Shown: positions 41,742 to 50,290 of the stretch, in pieces
How the letters are laid out: every line of letters starts with the position of its first letter
Numbering within the stretch: the first letter of the stretch is position 1
Origin: WJMT01 sp964624145
GTDB taxonomy: Bacteria > Acidobacteriota > Aminicenantia > Aminicenantales > Aminicenantaceae
Direction of reading: 5' to 3'
Assembly (NCBI GenBank): GCA_964624145.1
Contig: CAZUXT010000014.1
Coordinates: 1 to 64,000, forward strand
Length of the DNA: 64,000 bases
Translations under genes and position numbers: made by a program
Notes under the pieces: model-generated
What the model was told of the DNA's origin: nothing
Database searches by the model: none
The model's input: the letters and a program-made list of their open reading frames with translations, nothing else

Positions 41742-42840
41742 AGTTTTTATGGGAATAAAAAAAAGATTAGTCCCCTCAGAAAAAGGGACAGATATAAAAA
41801 CAATAGCTGTGTGTGCGGCGCAGGTCCCATTTTTCAAAGGAGGCGCGGAAGCCCATGTGAACGGACTTGTTACAGAGTTGAAAAAGAGGGGATATGAGAC
41901 GGAACTCATAAATATTCCCTACAAGTGGTATCCCAGGGAACAATTATTAAAAAGCATCCGCGTGTGGGAGATGCTGGACTTGACCGAATCGAACGGTAAA
42001 AGGATCGATATGGTGATTTCAACTAAGTTTCCCTCTTATTTTGTCAAACATCCTCAAAAGGTCTTATGGCTGATCCATCAGTACAGGCAGGTCTATGATT
42101 TGTTCGATACTCCTTATTCTGGATTTGATTCCCGTAAGAAACAGGATGTGAAGTTCAGGGACATGATTAGACAAATGGACAGCAAAGTCCTGAAGACCTA
42201 TGACCGCATATACACCAATGCCAAAAATACAGGGAAAAGATTGAAGAAATTCAATCATATTGATTCGTCAGCTCTTTATCACCCACCCAGTCTGGCCGGA
42301 AGATATTTTTGTTCAGGATACGGGGATTATGTGCTTTCCGTAGGAAGACTGGATAAGCTTAAAAGAATTGACCTGTTGTTGAAAGCATTGAAATATTGTG
42401 ACAAGAAAATCCGGTGTAAGATAGCGGGCACAGGCCCGGAACTCGATGATTTAAAGAAAGAAGCGGACAGGCTGGGAGTATCCGAGAGAGCGGAATTCTT
42501 GGGCTATGTCAGTGACGATGAGCTTATCAAACTGTATTCAGAATGCGGGCTGGTTTATTTTGCTCCCAGGGATGAGGACTACGGTTACATCACTTTGGAA
42601 GCCTTTCTTTCTAAGAAGCCCGTTATAACCGCATATGATTCTGGAGGGCCTTTGGAATTTGTTGAAAATGAGAAAAACGGCCTTCTCTTTGAATCATCTG
42701 ATGAAAAGGAATTAGCAAAAAAAATGGAAGAATTGTTTTTCAACAAACAGAGATGTAAGATTTTCGGCGAACGGGGTCATAAAAAGGTCAAGGACATAAG
42801 CTGGGATAACGTGATTAGAACTTTAGTCCATGGTGAGTGA
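41719..42840 (+). CDS. GT4-type glycosyltransferase
   Basis: A 373-residue GT-B fold enzyme of glycosyltransferase group 1. The N-terminal acceptor domain contains VPFFKGGAEAHVNGLVTELKKRGYE (about residues 33-57). The C-terminal nucleotide-sugar domain has YVLSVGRLDKLKRIDLLLKAL, KIAGTGPELDDL and the E-x7-E type APRDEDYGYITLEAFLSKKPVI with GGPLEFV. Likely adds a sugar to a lipid-linked or surface glycan at the cytoplasmic face. ATG 41719 or 41722 is chosen; an upstream frame start at 41692 lies well inside the preceding gene. Sugar donor and acceptor are unknown. Confidence 0.88.
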   Translation: MMKKKLNKVFMGIKKRLVPSEKGTDIKTIAVCAAQVPFFKGGAEAHVNGLVTELKKRGYETELINIPYKWYPREQLLKSIRVWEMLDLTESNGKRIDMVISTKFPSYFVKHPQKVLWLIHQYRQVYDLFDTPYSGFDSRKKQDVKFRDMIRQMDSKVLKTYDRIYTNAKNTGKRLKKFNHIDSSALYHPPSLAGRYFCSGYGDYVLSVGRLDKLKRIDLLLKALKYCDKKIRCKIAGTGPELDDLKKEADRLGVSERAEFLGYVSDDELIKLYSECGLVYFAPRDEDYGYITLEAFLSKKPVITAYDSGGPLEFVENEKNGLLFESSDEKELAKKMEELFFNKQRCKIFGERGHKKVKDISWDNVIRTLVHGE

Positions 42841-44017
42841 AATGAGAATTGCTTATTTTTCTCCTTTGAATCCGGTAAAATCAGGAGTTTCTGACTATTC
42901 GGAAGAGATCCTTCCTTTTCTTTCTGAATATTTTGATATAGACCTTTTCATTGACCCTTCCTGGAAACCTGAAAACAGTAAGATAAAAAATGAATTCAAT
43001 ATCATTCCGTTTGATGCCAATTCTTTTGATTCTTCTCGTTATGACGAAATCATTTACCATATGGGGAATGACTATAAGGCCCATCGCTGCATTTATAACA
43101 GTTTGAGGAAATATCCGGGAACTGTCGTCCTGCATGACCTTGTGCTGCAGGGATTCTATGCTGAAAGATATGATGAAACAGGTGATTTTGATTCGTACCG
43201 AAAGCTACTTGAAAAGCACTATGGAGACAAGGGAACGCATATTGCGGAAAGAATCAGACTCAAGCTTCCGGATCAGATATGGGAATCTGAAAAAGCCCTG
43301 GAATACCCTTTGAATGAGGAAGTGCTTGATGCGGCAAAAGCGGTTGTGGTGCATTCCGATTTTGTCAAGGAAAGAGTTGGGTCAAAAGTAAACAAACCGG
43401 TCATAAAGATCAATAGTCACAGATATATCAACAAAGAATTTGACACAGAGGGAACTAGAAAGAATTTTGGGATAGGGAAGGATGATTTCCTTATATGTTC
43501 TGCCGGCTATATCAACAAGAATAAAAGATATGAAAGCATTTTATCAGCTTTGTCAGAGATCGAGGGATTTCCGTTTAAATATTTGATAGCTGGTAAGGAC
43601 AGGGGGGGGCTTTTGGAAAATTACGTGAAAGGCGATGAGCCTTATATCATAAAATTTGGACATCTTCCCATTGGAAAGCTTGAAGAGATAATCAATGCAT
43701 CTGATATGTGTATCAATCTAAGATACCCGACTATGGGAGAGAGCTCGGGCGCGCTGTTGAGGATGATGGGTTATGGAAAGCCGACTTTAATCACGGATTA
43801 TGGTTCCTATGCGGAATTCCCGGATTACTGCGCTGTAAAGATTTTTCCTGATATTGATGAGAAAGAGATGATTAAAAGGTCGGTCACAGCGCTCGCTCTG
43901 GATGCTGATTTCAGGGTTTCTTTGGGTCGGGAGGCGAAGAATTTCGTGGACAAGGAGTGTGGTATTCAAAAATGTGCCCGTGAATATGCCGGATTTGTAA
44001 AATCTTTAAAAAAATAA
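42830..44017 (+). CDS. Glycosyltransferase, group 1 (GT-B)
   Basis: A 395-residue protein that begins MRIAYFSPLNPVKSGVSDYSEEILPFL (from ATG 42842; ATG 42830 is also in frame). This is the typical start of glycosyltransferases such as those in polysaccharide clusters. The donor domain has ICSAGYINKNKRYESILSAL, YLIAGKDRGG, a reduced GESSGALLRMMGYGKPTLIT loop in place of the longer GT4 motif, and a C-terminal helix. It overlaps the preceding gene by about 11 bases. Specificity is unknown; context is a surface polysaccharide or glycolipid pathway. Confidence 0.85.
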   Translation: MVSEMRIAYFSPLNPVKSGVSDYSEEILPFLSEYFDIDLFIDPSWKPENSKIKNEFNIIPFDANSFDSSRYDEIIYHMGNDYKAHRCIYNSLRKYPGTVVLHDLVLQGFYAERYDETGDFDSYRKLLEKHYGDKGTHIAERIRLKLPDQIWESEKALEYPLNEEVLDAAKAVVVHSDFVKERVGSKVNKPVIKINSHRYINKEFDTEGTRKNFGIGKDDFLICSAGYINKNKRYESILSALSEIEGFPFKYLIAGKDRGGLLENYVKGDEPYIIKFGHLPIGKLEEIINASDMCINLRYPTMGESSGALLRMMGYGKPTLITDYGSYAEFPDYCAVKIFPDIDEKEMIKRSVTALALDADFRVSLGREAKNFVDKECGIQKCAREYAGFVKSLKK

Positions 44018-44032
44018 AATGAGCTAAGCATC

Positions 44033-44518
44033 ATGGAAAAAACACAAGAAAAATTCGAACAGGCTCTTATGGAGCTCAAGGAGAAAATACGCAGGGAGAG
44101 GAAAAATATTGGGAAGATGGAAAACCTGATAAAGAATAAAGTGGAAAGAGAACCCGGGATATGGGAATATGATTTTGATGATCTGGAGTCTGAAATTTGG
44201 GAAAAACATGCCAGTATAGAAAAGAAGATAAAGGAACTGTCAGAGAAGATTTCAGAGTGTTCAGGGAAGGGACCGAGAAATATATTTCGTTTTTTTAGAA
44301 ATTTAAGGGGAAATATCATAAGACAGAATGTGATCAACCAGGAAATCATATCTTTTTACCTGGCTATGATACTGAGTCTGCAAAAGATCAAGGACAGGCT
44401 CAACTCGCTTGAATATAAAGTAAGTAAATTAAACAGAGAAAAAGATGAATTGATAAGTGATATCGAAGAGTATAAGGCTAAACTTGGGAAAAAAAAGGAT
44501 GGAAAAGCCGGTGAGTGA
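44033..44518 (+). CDS. Coiled-coil protein in glycosyltransferase cluster, unknown function
   Basis: A 161-residue protein dominated by two long charged helices (MEKTQEKFEQALMELKEKI and LEYKVSKLNREKDELISDI). Between them, at about residues 84-116, is a basic and then hydrophobic stretch (FRFFRNLRGNIIRQN, then FYLAMILSLQ) that could be a re-entrant or short membrane-contacting segment. No family is recognised. It sits between two glycosyltransferase genes, 16 bases after one and overlapping the next by 20 bases. With the protein at 41427 it is the second helical partner in this cluster, which suggests a scaffold or membrane-recruitment role; that is inference. Confidence 0.6.
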   Translation: MEKTQEKFEQALMELKEKIRRERKNIGKMENLIKNKVEREPGIWEYDFDDLESEIWEKHASIEKKIKELSEKISECSGKGPRNIFRFFRNLRGNIIRQNVINQEIISFYLAMILSLQKIKDRLNSLEYKVSKLNREKDELISDIEEYKAKLGKKKDGKAGE

Positions 44519-45812
44519 TTTCGAAAGAATATTCGGTCACGTTGACAGAGATAATCCGGAAGACAGTATAAGAAAGATTTCCCACGATCTTGAAAGGATC
44601 AAACAAGATAAAGGCATACAGGCATCTTATAATGATTTGCTGCGTCTTGAGGTTGTCCTGGGCATAAGAAAACCCAGTGTTGCTGTTTATGATAACGCCC
44701 TTCATTTTATCGGAGGAGCACAGAAGTACGGCTGCACCATAGCACAGTCATTACAGGAAAGTTGTGATGTGACGCTGGTATCTCACAAAAAAGTCACGCT
44801 GCGTCAACTTCAGGACTGGTACGGATTGGATTTGAACAAATGCACGACTAAAGTCATCAAAATTCCTTTTTTTGAGGCCCGGAAACAAGAGAAAAGCACC
44901 TTTGATGCCGGAGAAGTTGACCTTAAAGGAGAAAATCCTTTCCATGTGGTGAGCATGGAGAGCGGGGAATATGATATTTTCATCAACAACTGTATGTTGG
45001 AAATGGTGTATCCTTTGTCGAACATATCGGAATTTATTTGTCATTTTCCCGAAAGAGAGAAGTCCCGTTTTTTTCATGCAGATAAATATTCACATATCAT
45101 CTGCAACAGCCGGTATACTGGCGAATGGGTAAGCAGGAAGTGGGGTCTCAAACCTCATGAAATACTTTATCCTCCTGTGGATATGATGGATTCCTGTGAA
45201 GATAGGGACAAAGAGAAAATAATTTTATCAGTGTCACGGTTTGAGCTGAGCGGAAAAAAACAGCAGTTAGAAATGATCAAAATATTTGAGAGAATGCTGC
45301 ACAGGTATCCTGAGAAAACAGAAGGATGGAAAATGGTCATTGCAGGGGGGAGCGTTGACGGGAATCCTTACCTTGAGAGCGTCAGGAAAGCCTCTCGGTC
45401 ACTCCCAGCGGAAAAGATTGATTTGAGAGTTGATATTTCTTTGAATGAGCTCAAAGAGCTGTACAGAAAAGCGAGTATTTTTTGGCATCTGGCCGGCCTA
45501 GAGCAGATAGATCCGGAAAGAGCTGAGCATTTCGGAATGACCACGGTTGAAGCCATGCAAAACAGATGCGTCTCTGTTGTTTACAGAGGAGGGGGGCAGA
45601 AGGAAATCATAGAGGACAGAGTGAGCGGCCTGTTTTTTGATACACGGGATGAGCTGATCAATCGAACTCTGGAACTTATGGATTCATCATCATTGAGGGA
45701 AGAGATAGGAAGAGCGGCCTATGAGAGAGGGAAAGAGTTTACAAAAAAGAGCTTTCAACGCAAAGCAAAAAAACATTTTGAAGAAATATTGAAAGAATAC
45801 CGTTCTGTTTGA
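44499..45812 (+). CDS. Glycosyltransferase, group 1 (GT4-like) with N-terminal extension
   Basis: A 437-residue protein. The first 65 residues form a charged extension (MEKPVSDFERIFGHVDRDNP...) before the GT-B acceptor domain (VAVYDNALHFIGGAQKYGCTIAQSL). The donor domain shows IILSVSRFELSGKKQQLEMI, KMVIAGGSVDGNPYLE and IFWHLAGLEQIDPERAEHFGM with TTVEAMQNRCVSVVYRGGGQKEII, the E-x7-E region. This resembles ALG11/mannosyltransferase-like GT4 enzymes, but the sugar is not known. ATG 44499 overlaps the upstream coiled-coil gene; an alternative start at 44457 lies deeper in that gene and is less likely. Last gene of the cluster. Confidence 0.85.
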   Translation: MEKPVSDFERIFGHVDRDNPEDSIRKISHDLERIKQDKGIQASYNDLLRLEVVLGIRKPSVAVYDNALHFIGGAQKYGCTIAQSLQESCDVTLVSHKKVTLRQLQDWYGLDLNKCTTKVIKIPFFEARKQEKSTFDAGEVDLKGENPFHVVSMESGEYDIFINNCMLEMVYPLSNISEFICHFPEREKSRFFHADKYSHIICNSRYTGEWVSRKWGLKPHEILYPPVDMMDSCEDRDKEKIILSVSRFELSGKKQQLEMIKIFERMLHRYPEKTEGWKMVIAGGSVDGNPYLESVRKASRSLPAEKIDLRVDISLNELKELYRKASIFWHLAGLEQIDPERAEHFGMTTVEAMQNRCVSVVYRGGGQKEIIEDRVSGLFFDTRDELINRTLELMDSSSLREEIGRAAYERGKEFTKKSFQRKAKKHFEEILKEYRSV

Positions 45813-45824
45813 TAATTTATGATG

Positions 45825-46226
45825 TCAGATGAGGGTTTCCAGAGCTTTTTTATTGTCAGTGGTTTTAAAAACAAGGACTGCTTTTCCTAATCCTGATGAG
45901 GAGCCGTAACAGTAATCTATATCAATGACAGCATTACCCAAAAGGGCTCCTATTTCCGCACCTGATCCTATTCTGTCGTCAATAAGCACGGTCACGACAT
46001 CGTTGGTACTCACTTTATATCCTATGACTTCTAAACATTTTTTTGCTTTTTCATGGTCAGACGTGACAAGGTGGAACACCCCGTTATTTTTTTCAGAATA
46101 GGCACAGAGAGCTTTGAGATTGATGCGCGCATTTGCCAGTGTTCCGAGAACACGGCCAAGTATTCCAGGTTCATTTGGAGTCGTAACAGTCAATTCCTTT
46201 TCCATTTTTACGTTATGCACTTTCAT
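45825..46226 (-). CDS. Tandem ACT-domain protein
   Basis: A 133-residue protein made of two ACT-like beta-alpha-beta-beta-alpha-beta units. The first (ELTVTTPNEPGILGRVLGTLANARINLKALCAY) has the glycine of the ligand-binding turn; the second is less conserved (VVTVLIDDRIGSGAEIGALLGNAVIDIDYCYG). Stand-alone ACT proteins usually bind an amino acid and regulate a partner enzyme. It is convergent with the last glycosyltransferase, ending 12 bases away, and has no metabolic partner gene beside it. It starts at ATG 46226 with GGAG upstream. The ligand is unknown. Confidence 0.85.
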   Translation of the reverse strand: MKVHNVKMEKELTVTTPNEPGILGRVLGTLANARINLKALCAYSEKNNGVFHLVTSDHEKAKKCLEVIGYKVSTNDVVTVLIDDRIGSGAEIGALLGNAVIDIDYCYGSSSGLGKAVLVFKTTDNKKALETLI

Positions 46227-46278
46227 ATCTCCTTTAAAAAGAGAGATTATACCAGAATATGAATATAAAACACAACCT

Positions 46279-46347
46279 GGAGTCCTTGGTTATTCATAAA
46301 ATATGGTTACATATGCAGCAAGCTTGACTCGTGAATAACCAAGATTA
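46279..46347. repeat. Complete family B element
   Basis: CTTGGTTATTCA (46285-46296) and TGAATAACCAAG (46332-46343) form a perfect 12-base inverted repeat around 35 bases. The left half continues as TAAAA and the right half is preceded by TTGACTCG. These left and right variants recur at many other spacers of the window. It lies next to a family A copy in the 370-base spacer between the ACT gene and the amidotransferase gene. Confidence 0.75.
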
Positions 46348-46357
46348 CAAACATGCA

Positions 46358-46545
46358 GAAACTCAGGGGTGGCTGAAGCGACATTGAAGATTTAGCCTTC
46401 GGAGTGCTGAGTTTGAGGGAACTCGGCGAAGCCGAGCTGTGAGCATGTCTGACCCACGGACGGGGGGAGTTGCGCAGCAGCCGAAAACACAGTGCGAAGA
46501 ATGGCGTTAAAAATCTGAAGGGAGCACAAGCCATACCTGAGTTTC
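46358..46545 (-). repeat. Family A intergenic element, copy 5 (reverse)
   Basis: Terminal arms GAAACTCAGG and CCTGAGTTTC are a perfect 10-base inverted repeat, differing from copy 1 (GAAATTCAG/CTGAATTTC) by a matched change at both ends. It belongs to the CTGTGTT subfamily and has the hairpin CTCGGCGAAGCCGAG on the plus strand. Its boundary is 13 bases before the amidotransferase promoter. Confidence 0.9.
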
Positions 46546-46558
46546 ATATTGTCTTGAG

Positions 46559-46587
46559 TTGAATTTCTGTTCATTTGTCTCTATAAT
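46559..46587 (+). promoter_or_regulatory. Putative amidotransferase promoter, nearly leaderless
   Basis: TTGAAT (46559-46564) and TATAAT (46582-46587) are exactly 17 bases apart. The ATG follows at 46597, so transcription starting near 46594 would give an mRNA with almost no leader; no ribosome site is visible. Confidence 0.55.
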
Positions 46588-46596
46588 TTCCGGGAT

Positions 46597-47298
46597 ATGA
46601 ATCAAACGAAAAACAAAGACGTGAGAGTGGCCATCATTGATAATTCTATAGATAAAAACATTTATGATCCGGTCAGACACTGGAGTGCTTTTCTGGATGT
46701 CCCGTGGAGCTCGTTTCAAGCAAAAAAAAGTTGTTTTCCCGCTGATTTAGAAAAGGATTTCACTCATATCATATTAACAGGATCTGAAGCATCGATTATG
46801 GATAGATCTCAGTGGGTGCTTGATGAGGTTGAGTTTGTAAAAGAAGCTGTATTAAAAAAGATTCCTATCATGGGGAGCTGTTATGGTCACCAGATGATCG
46901 CCCTCGCCTTGGCCGGCCCCCAATGTGTGCAGAGGTCTTCTTTGCCGGAAGTAGGATGGATTCCCATTAATATCACAGAAGACAGCACTCTTCTCGGCAA
47001 AAAAGGGCTGTTTTTTTCTTTCACGATTCATTTTGATGAGGTGATTGGGATAGGAAGTGATTTCGACATATCGGCATCGACTTCTTTGTGTTCTGTCCAT
47101 GCGTTTAAGAAAAAAGGAGCACCTGTTTGGGGCATTCAATCTCATCCTGAAATATCTCCGGATTCCGGAAAAATATTATTAAAGAAACTCATAAAGGAAG
47201 GAAGAGGACCGGTTGATATTTATAATAAAGCTTACCATTCCATACCTAAGGATTCTGGTATTATCAAATATGTTGTTGATGCGTTCATTAATTATTGA
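46597..47298 (+). CDS. Class I glutamine amidotransferase domain protein
   Basis: A 233-residue stand-alone class I glutaminase domain. The nucleophile is Cys95 in IMGSCYGHQMIALALAG, with His183 and Glu185 in WGIQSHPEIS completing the triad. The GuaA-like N-terminus VRVAIIDNSIDKN and the oxyanion region ILTGSEASIMD are also present. No synthetase domain is attached and no obvious acceptor enzyme is adjacent, so the product is unknown. It may be a gamma-glutamyl hydrolase-type enzyme (PuuD-like or GMP synthase-like homologue). It starts at ATG 46597 directly behind a promoter and follows the divergent repeat cluster. Confidence 0.85.
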   Translation: MNQTKNKDVRVAIIDNSIDKNIYDPVRHWSAFLDVPWSSFQAKKSCFPADLEKDFTHIILTGSEASIMDRSQWVLDEVEFVKEAVLKKIPIMGSCYGHQMIALALAGPQCVQRSSLPEVGWIPINITEDSTLLGKKGLFFSFTIHFDEVIGIGSDFDISASTSLCSVHAFKKKGAPVWGIQSHPEISPDSGKILLKKLIKEGRGPVDIYNKAYHSIPKDSGIIKYVVDAFINY

Positions 47299-47304
47299 TA
47301 TAAT
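47276..47304 (+). promoter_or_regulatory. Putative promoter of the PKD/barrel protein gene
   Basis: TTGATG (47276-47281) and TATAAT (47299-47304) are exactly 17 bases apart and overlap the end of the amidotransferase gene. Transcription from about 47311 would leave a 100-base leader before ATG 47411. Confidence 0.55.
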
Positions 47305-47410
47305 CTTTGTAAAATATTATTGTTTTTCCCTTGACAAAGGGGATGTGAATCTATGAAAATTGTTTTTAAGGGATTTAAAGATAATATCCATTCATAGTAA
47401 GGAGGAAAGA

Positions 47411-48853
47411 ATGAAGGTAAAAAGAATATTGGTTTTATCCACCCTGATGATGTTTCTCATTTCATCTTTATCTTTTGCAGAAACCAAAAAGTTGGAAGAG
47501 ATAGGGCGTTATACATTTGTCCGGATAAAGGGAGAAGTCCCGACTCAGGAGGTTATGAAAACACTTCTGGAACGGTATAAAGCTGATATAAAATACGGAT
47601 TTGACCTGGTAGGCTACGGGGATGTGTATTTTGCGTTTTTAGAACAGATTGAAACCCAGTCTTTTAAGGAAGCCTCGTTGCCTATTGGTCAAAAATTTAT
47701 GTGGATGTTGTTTCGCTCCCATGGGAAAGTTAAAATAGTCGAAGACCTTGAATGGGCGGGGAAGGAACCCCTTCCGGTTTTTGTGTTCAATGTGATAAAA
47801 GACCATAAACAGTATACATTCGTTATGCCTAGACCGTGTGGCAACATTTCTTTAATCGGCGTGGAGAGAGCCAAAGAAATTCCTATTTGTGATATTGTTG
47901 TTGATCCGGAAAAAGCGAATATTAATGACCCCATCACAGTTGATATGAGTGGTTCCAAAAATGCTGAAAAGATGGTGATCGAAGTCTATAATTCCGAGGG
48001 AAGAAAACTAAGCACACAGACTCTCACTATGGATTCACCGAAATGGCAGACACGGTTTAGCGAGCCCGGTAAATATGATTTCAAACCTGTTGTCTATAAT
48101 TATTATGATGAAGCCTCATCAAATCCTTGCGAAGCATCTGTTTATATAAATTTTCCTCCGACATGTAAGTTGGTCGTGACACCTGATGTTATAAAGGAAG
48201 GAGAAACTGTTACTCTGGATGCTACCGGTTCTGAGGACCCGGACGGAACTCTGGAAAAAGCCGTATTTGAGATATCAGACGAGGTCGGAAATGTTATTGC
48301 TGAAAAAACGATGACAGAAAAACCTTTTATTTGGGAATATACGGTTGAAGAGGCTGGGATGTATTCAGCTACGGTTGCGGTTTATGATGATTTTGGTGCG
48401 GTGTCAGGTCCCTGCGATGCCCAGTTTGAAGTAAAAAAACAGAAGTTCTTTTTCCTTGCTGAAGCCGGAGGTCTGGTTGCCAAAGGTACTTATACGGGAT
48501 ATGCCTTTGGAAGACTCGGATTCATGTACAAATTTGTTCCGGACAAATTCAGCTTCATACTGTCCGGAGGCGGAGCTTATCCTTTGGTAAGTAACGACCT
48601 GTGGAAGCCTTTCTTTATGGCAAATGCTGTTGTAAATGCGCATATGGCTCCCGCCTTTATAGGGGCTGGCTTAGGATACAGTACAAAAGAACAGGATTCC
48701 AGGGGATCCGGTTTTGACCTGGTTGGAAACCTCGGGGTCGATGTGTTTACCAATGGTTCGATCTTTTTCGAAGGAAGAATTCCGATCACCGGTGAAAACA
48801 GAGAAATATCCGAGACGCACAAACTTCTGCTTGGATTCAGATTGATATTCTAA
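47411..48853 (+). CDS. Secreted protein with PKD-like repeats and C-terminal outer-membrane barrel
   Basis: A 480-residue protein with a clear signal peptide (MKVKRILVLSTLMMFLISSL, cleavage after SFA). An N-terminal region of unknown fold (residues about 22-155) is followed by two PKD/Ig-like repeats (VDPEKANINDPITVDMSGS and VTPDVIKEGETVTLDATGSEDPDG). The C-terminal part has alternating hydrophobic strands (AFGRLGFMYKFVP; FSFILSGGGAYPL; FIGAGLGYSTKE) and ends HKLLLGFRLIF, with the terminal Phe typical of outer-membrane beta-barrels. Likely surface or outer-membrane located; an OmpA-like anchoring role is possible but no peptidoglycan-binding motif is visible. ATG 47411 has GGAGG ten bases upstream; a longer frame from 47360 lacks support. 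A strong terminator follows. Confidence 0.75.
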   Translation: MKVKRILVLSTLMMFLISSLSFAETKKLEEIGRYTFVRIKGEVPTQEVMKTLLERYKADIKYGFDLVGYGDVYFAFLEQIETQSFKEASLPIGQKFMWMLFRSHGKVKIVEDLEWAGKEPLPVFVFNVIKDHKQYTFVMPRPCGNISLIGVERAKEIPICDIVVDPEKANINDPITVDMSGSKNAEKMVIEVYNSEGRKLSTQTLTMDSPKWQTRFSEPGKYDFKPVVYNYYDEASSNPCEASVYINFPPTCKLVVTPDVIKEGETVTLDATGSEDPDGTLEKAVFEISDEVGNVIAEKTMTEKPFIWEYTVEEAGMYSATVAVYDDFGAVSGPCDAQFEVKKQKFFFLAEAGGLVAKGTYTGYAFGRLGFMYKFVPDKFSFILSGGGAYPLVSNDLWKPFFMANAVVNAHMAPAFIGAGLGYSTKEQDSRGSGFDLVGNLGVDVFTNGSIFFEGRIPITGENREISETHKLLLGFRLIF

Positions 48854-48876
48854 ATAAAGATAAAGAATAGAATTTC

Positions 48877-48910
48877 AAAAGGCCGAGGGATTGATTCCTT
48901 GGCCTTTTTT
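48877..48910 (+). terminator. Rho-independent terminator
   Basis: AAAAGGCCGAGGGA, loop TTGA, TTCCTTGGCCTTTTTT: a strong GC-rich stem followed directly by a T run, 23 bases after the stop of the PKD/barrel gene. It is the clearest intrinsic terminator in the window. Confidence 0.85.
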
Positions 48911-48951
48911 CTTATGATTTTTTTCTGTTAAAATAAATATACTGAGAAAAA

Positions 48952-49809
48952 ATGAGAGTAGCCCTTATAGGAGCTGACGGCCAGCTCGGTTCCGATTTGT
49001 TAAAAGTACTTAAAGGTTTCAATTTATTTCCTCTCTATTATCCTGAATTTGATGTGACTGATAAGGAGAAAATGAAGCAGAGACTTGAGTCCCTAAAGCC
49101 GGATACGATCATCAACACGTCTGCATTCAATGATGTCGATGCAAGTGAAGAGAGAATCAAAGAAGCATTTGAGGTCAATGCTTTTGCCCTAAGAGATCTG
49201 TCTTATATCAGTTTGGAACTGGGGACTGCGCTTATGCACTTCAGCTCTGATTATGTTTTTGACGGCTTGAAAAAGAGCCCTTACCATGAGTCGGACAAAC
49301 CCAATCCCGTAAATGTTTATGGTGTTTCCAAACTGGCTGGAGAATATTTTTTACAGAATATTCTGGAAAAATACTACATAATCAGAACAAGCGGTCTGTA
49401 CGGAGAAGCTGGGTGCAAAGGAAAAGGTTACAATTTTGTGGATTTGATGGTTAAAAAAGCCGGAAAAAACGAGGATGTCAAGATCGTTGATGACCAGTAC
49501 ATGACTCCAACATGGTCCTTTGAGCTGGCTGAGAGAATAAGGGATTTATTAGATAAAGGAAAATATGGATTGTACCATATGTCCTCCGAAGGGGAGTGCA
49601 CCTGGTTTCAATTCGCGGGCAAGATATTTTCCTTATTAGGAAAAAGGCCCCATGTAGCACCCGTTGAAACAAAGAGCTATGGAGCCCGGGCCCAACGGCC
49701 TCTTTACTCAGTCTTGGAAAACAGGGCATTAAAGGGAATCGGTATCAGAGATTTTTCGCATTGGGAAGAAGCGCTCAAAAAATACATGAAGGAAAAAAAG
49801 TATATTTAA
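48952..49809 (+). CDS. rfbD: dTDP-4-dehydrorhamnose reductase
   Basis: Reduces dTDP-4-dehydro-rhamnose to dTDP-L-rhamnose, the last step of rhamnose donor synthesis. The 285-residue extended SDR has the NAD(P) loop ALIGADGQLGSDLL and INTSAFNDVDASE, then FSSDYVFDGLKKSPYHESD. The catalytic YxxxK is in NVYGVSKLAGEYF, followed by RTSGLYG and the DDQYMTPTW segment. The other rfb genes (A, B, C) are not in this window. The product would serve the surface-glycan glycosyltransferases nearby. No ribosome site is obvious before ATG 48952. Its stop codon lies in a degenerate B-type motif (TTAACCTGAACTG). Confidence 0.93.
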   Translation: MRVALIGADGQLGSDLLKVLKGFNLFPLYYPEFDVTDKEKMKQRLESLKPDTIINTSAFNDVDASEERIKEAFEVNAFALRDLSYISLELGTALMHFSSDYVFDGLKKSPYHESDKPNPVNVYGVSKLAGEYFLQNILEKYYIIRTSGLYGEAGCKGKGYNFVDLMVKKAGKNEDVKIVDDQYMTPTWSFELAERIRDLLDKGKYGLYHMSSEGECTWFQFAGKIFSLLGKRPHVAPVETKSYGARAQRPLYSVLENRALKGIGIRDFSHWEEALKKYMKEKKYI

Positions 49810-49837
49810 CCTGAACTGTTTATGATTAGGAAGGAGA

Positions 49838-50290
49838 TTATTTCATTTTTTTGAATATATCATCCGGAAGTGTCGTGACCTTTGCATTTTTGTCCGTTGC
49901 CACATGAACCGTATACCCTTCGGCTGCAAGGCGCTGTTTTGTTATTGAGAAGATTTCATAATCAAAAGTAAATTTTTTCCGGGATGCTTCTCTGAGATAC
50001 ACACGGATTAAAATTTCTTCATCATATCTTAATGGTTTCTTGTATCTGCAGAAAGATTCAACTACCATAAGGTAATAACCTTTTTTTTCAATGTTTTTAT
50101 AAGGGATCCCTTTTCTTCTGCAGAACTCAGTCCTTCCTATTTCAAACCATTCAAAGTAGTTTTTGTTATGGGCGACTTCCATTTTGTCTGTTTCAGAATA
50201 GCGAACCCTTTCTTTTGTTTCTATAAAAGGTTTGTTCCTAAAAGAGGAAGGTTCTGTATTAGAAAGATTTTCCGAGTTTTGAGATTTCAT
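49838..50290 (-). CDS. Acyl-CoA thioesterase (YbgC/4-hydroxybenzoyl-CoA thioesterase family)
   Basis: A 150-residue hotdog-fold thioesterase. The characteristic RVRYSETDKMEVAHNKNYFEWFEIGRTEF region (about residues 29-57) carries the family Asp and the helix that packs in the fold. FCRYKKPLRYDEEILIRVYL and FDYEIF follow. It hydrolyses short-chain acyl-CoA or, in the YbgC group, acyl-ACP substrates; specificity is unknown. Its N-terminus overlaps the second DUF507 gene by about 32 bases, so it is the last gene of a small minus-strand operon. The first 25 residues look like a non-conserved leader, so a later start is possible. Confidence 0.88.
   Translation of the reverse strand: MKSQNSENLSNTEPSSFRNKPFIETKERVRYSETDKMEVAHNKNYFEWFEIGRTEFCRRKGIPYKNIEKKGYYLMVVESFCRYKKPLRYDEEILIRVYLREASRKKFTFDYEIFSITKQRLAAEGYTVHVATDKNAKVTTLPDDIFKKMK

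Noticed and set aside
49805..49837. Terminator after rfbD
   Set aside because: The sequence is a degenerate B motif (AACCTGAACTG...TTTATGATTAGG) without a stable stem or T run.
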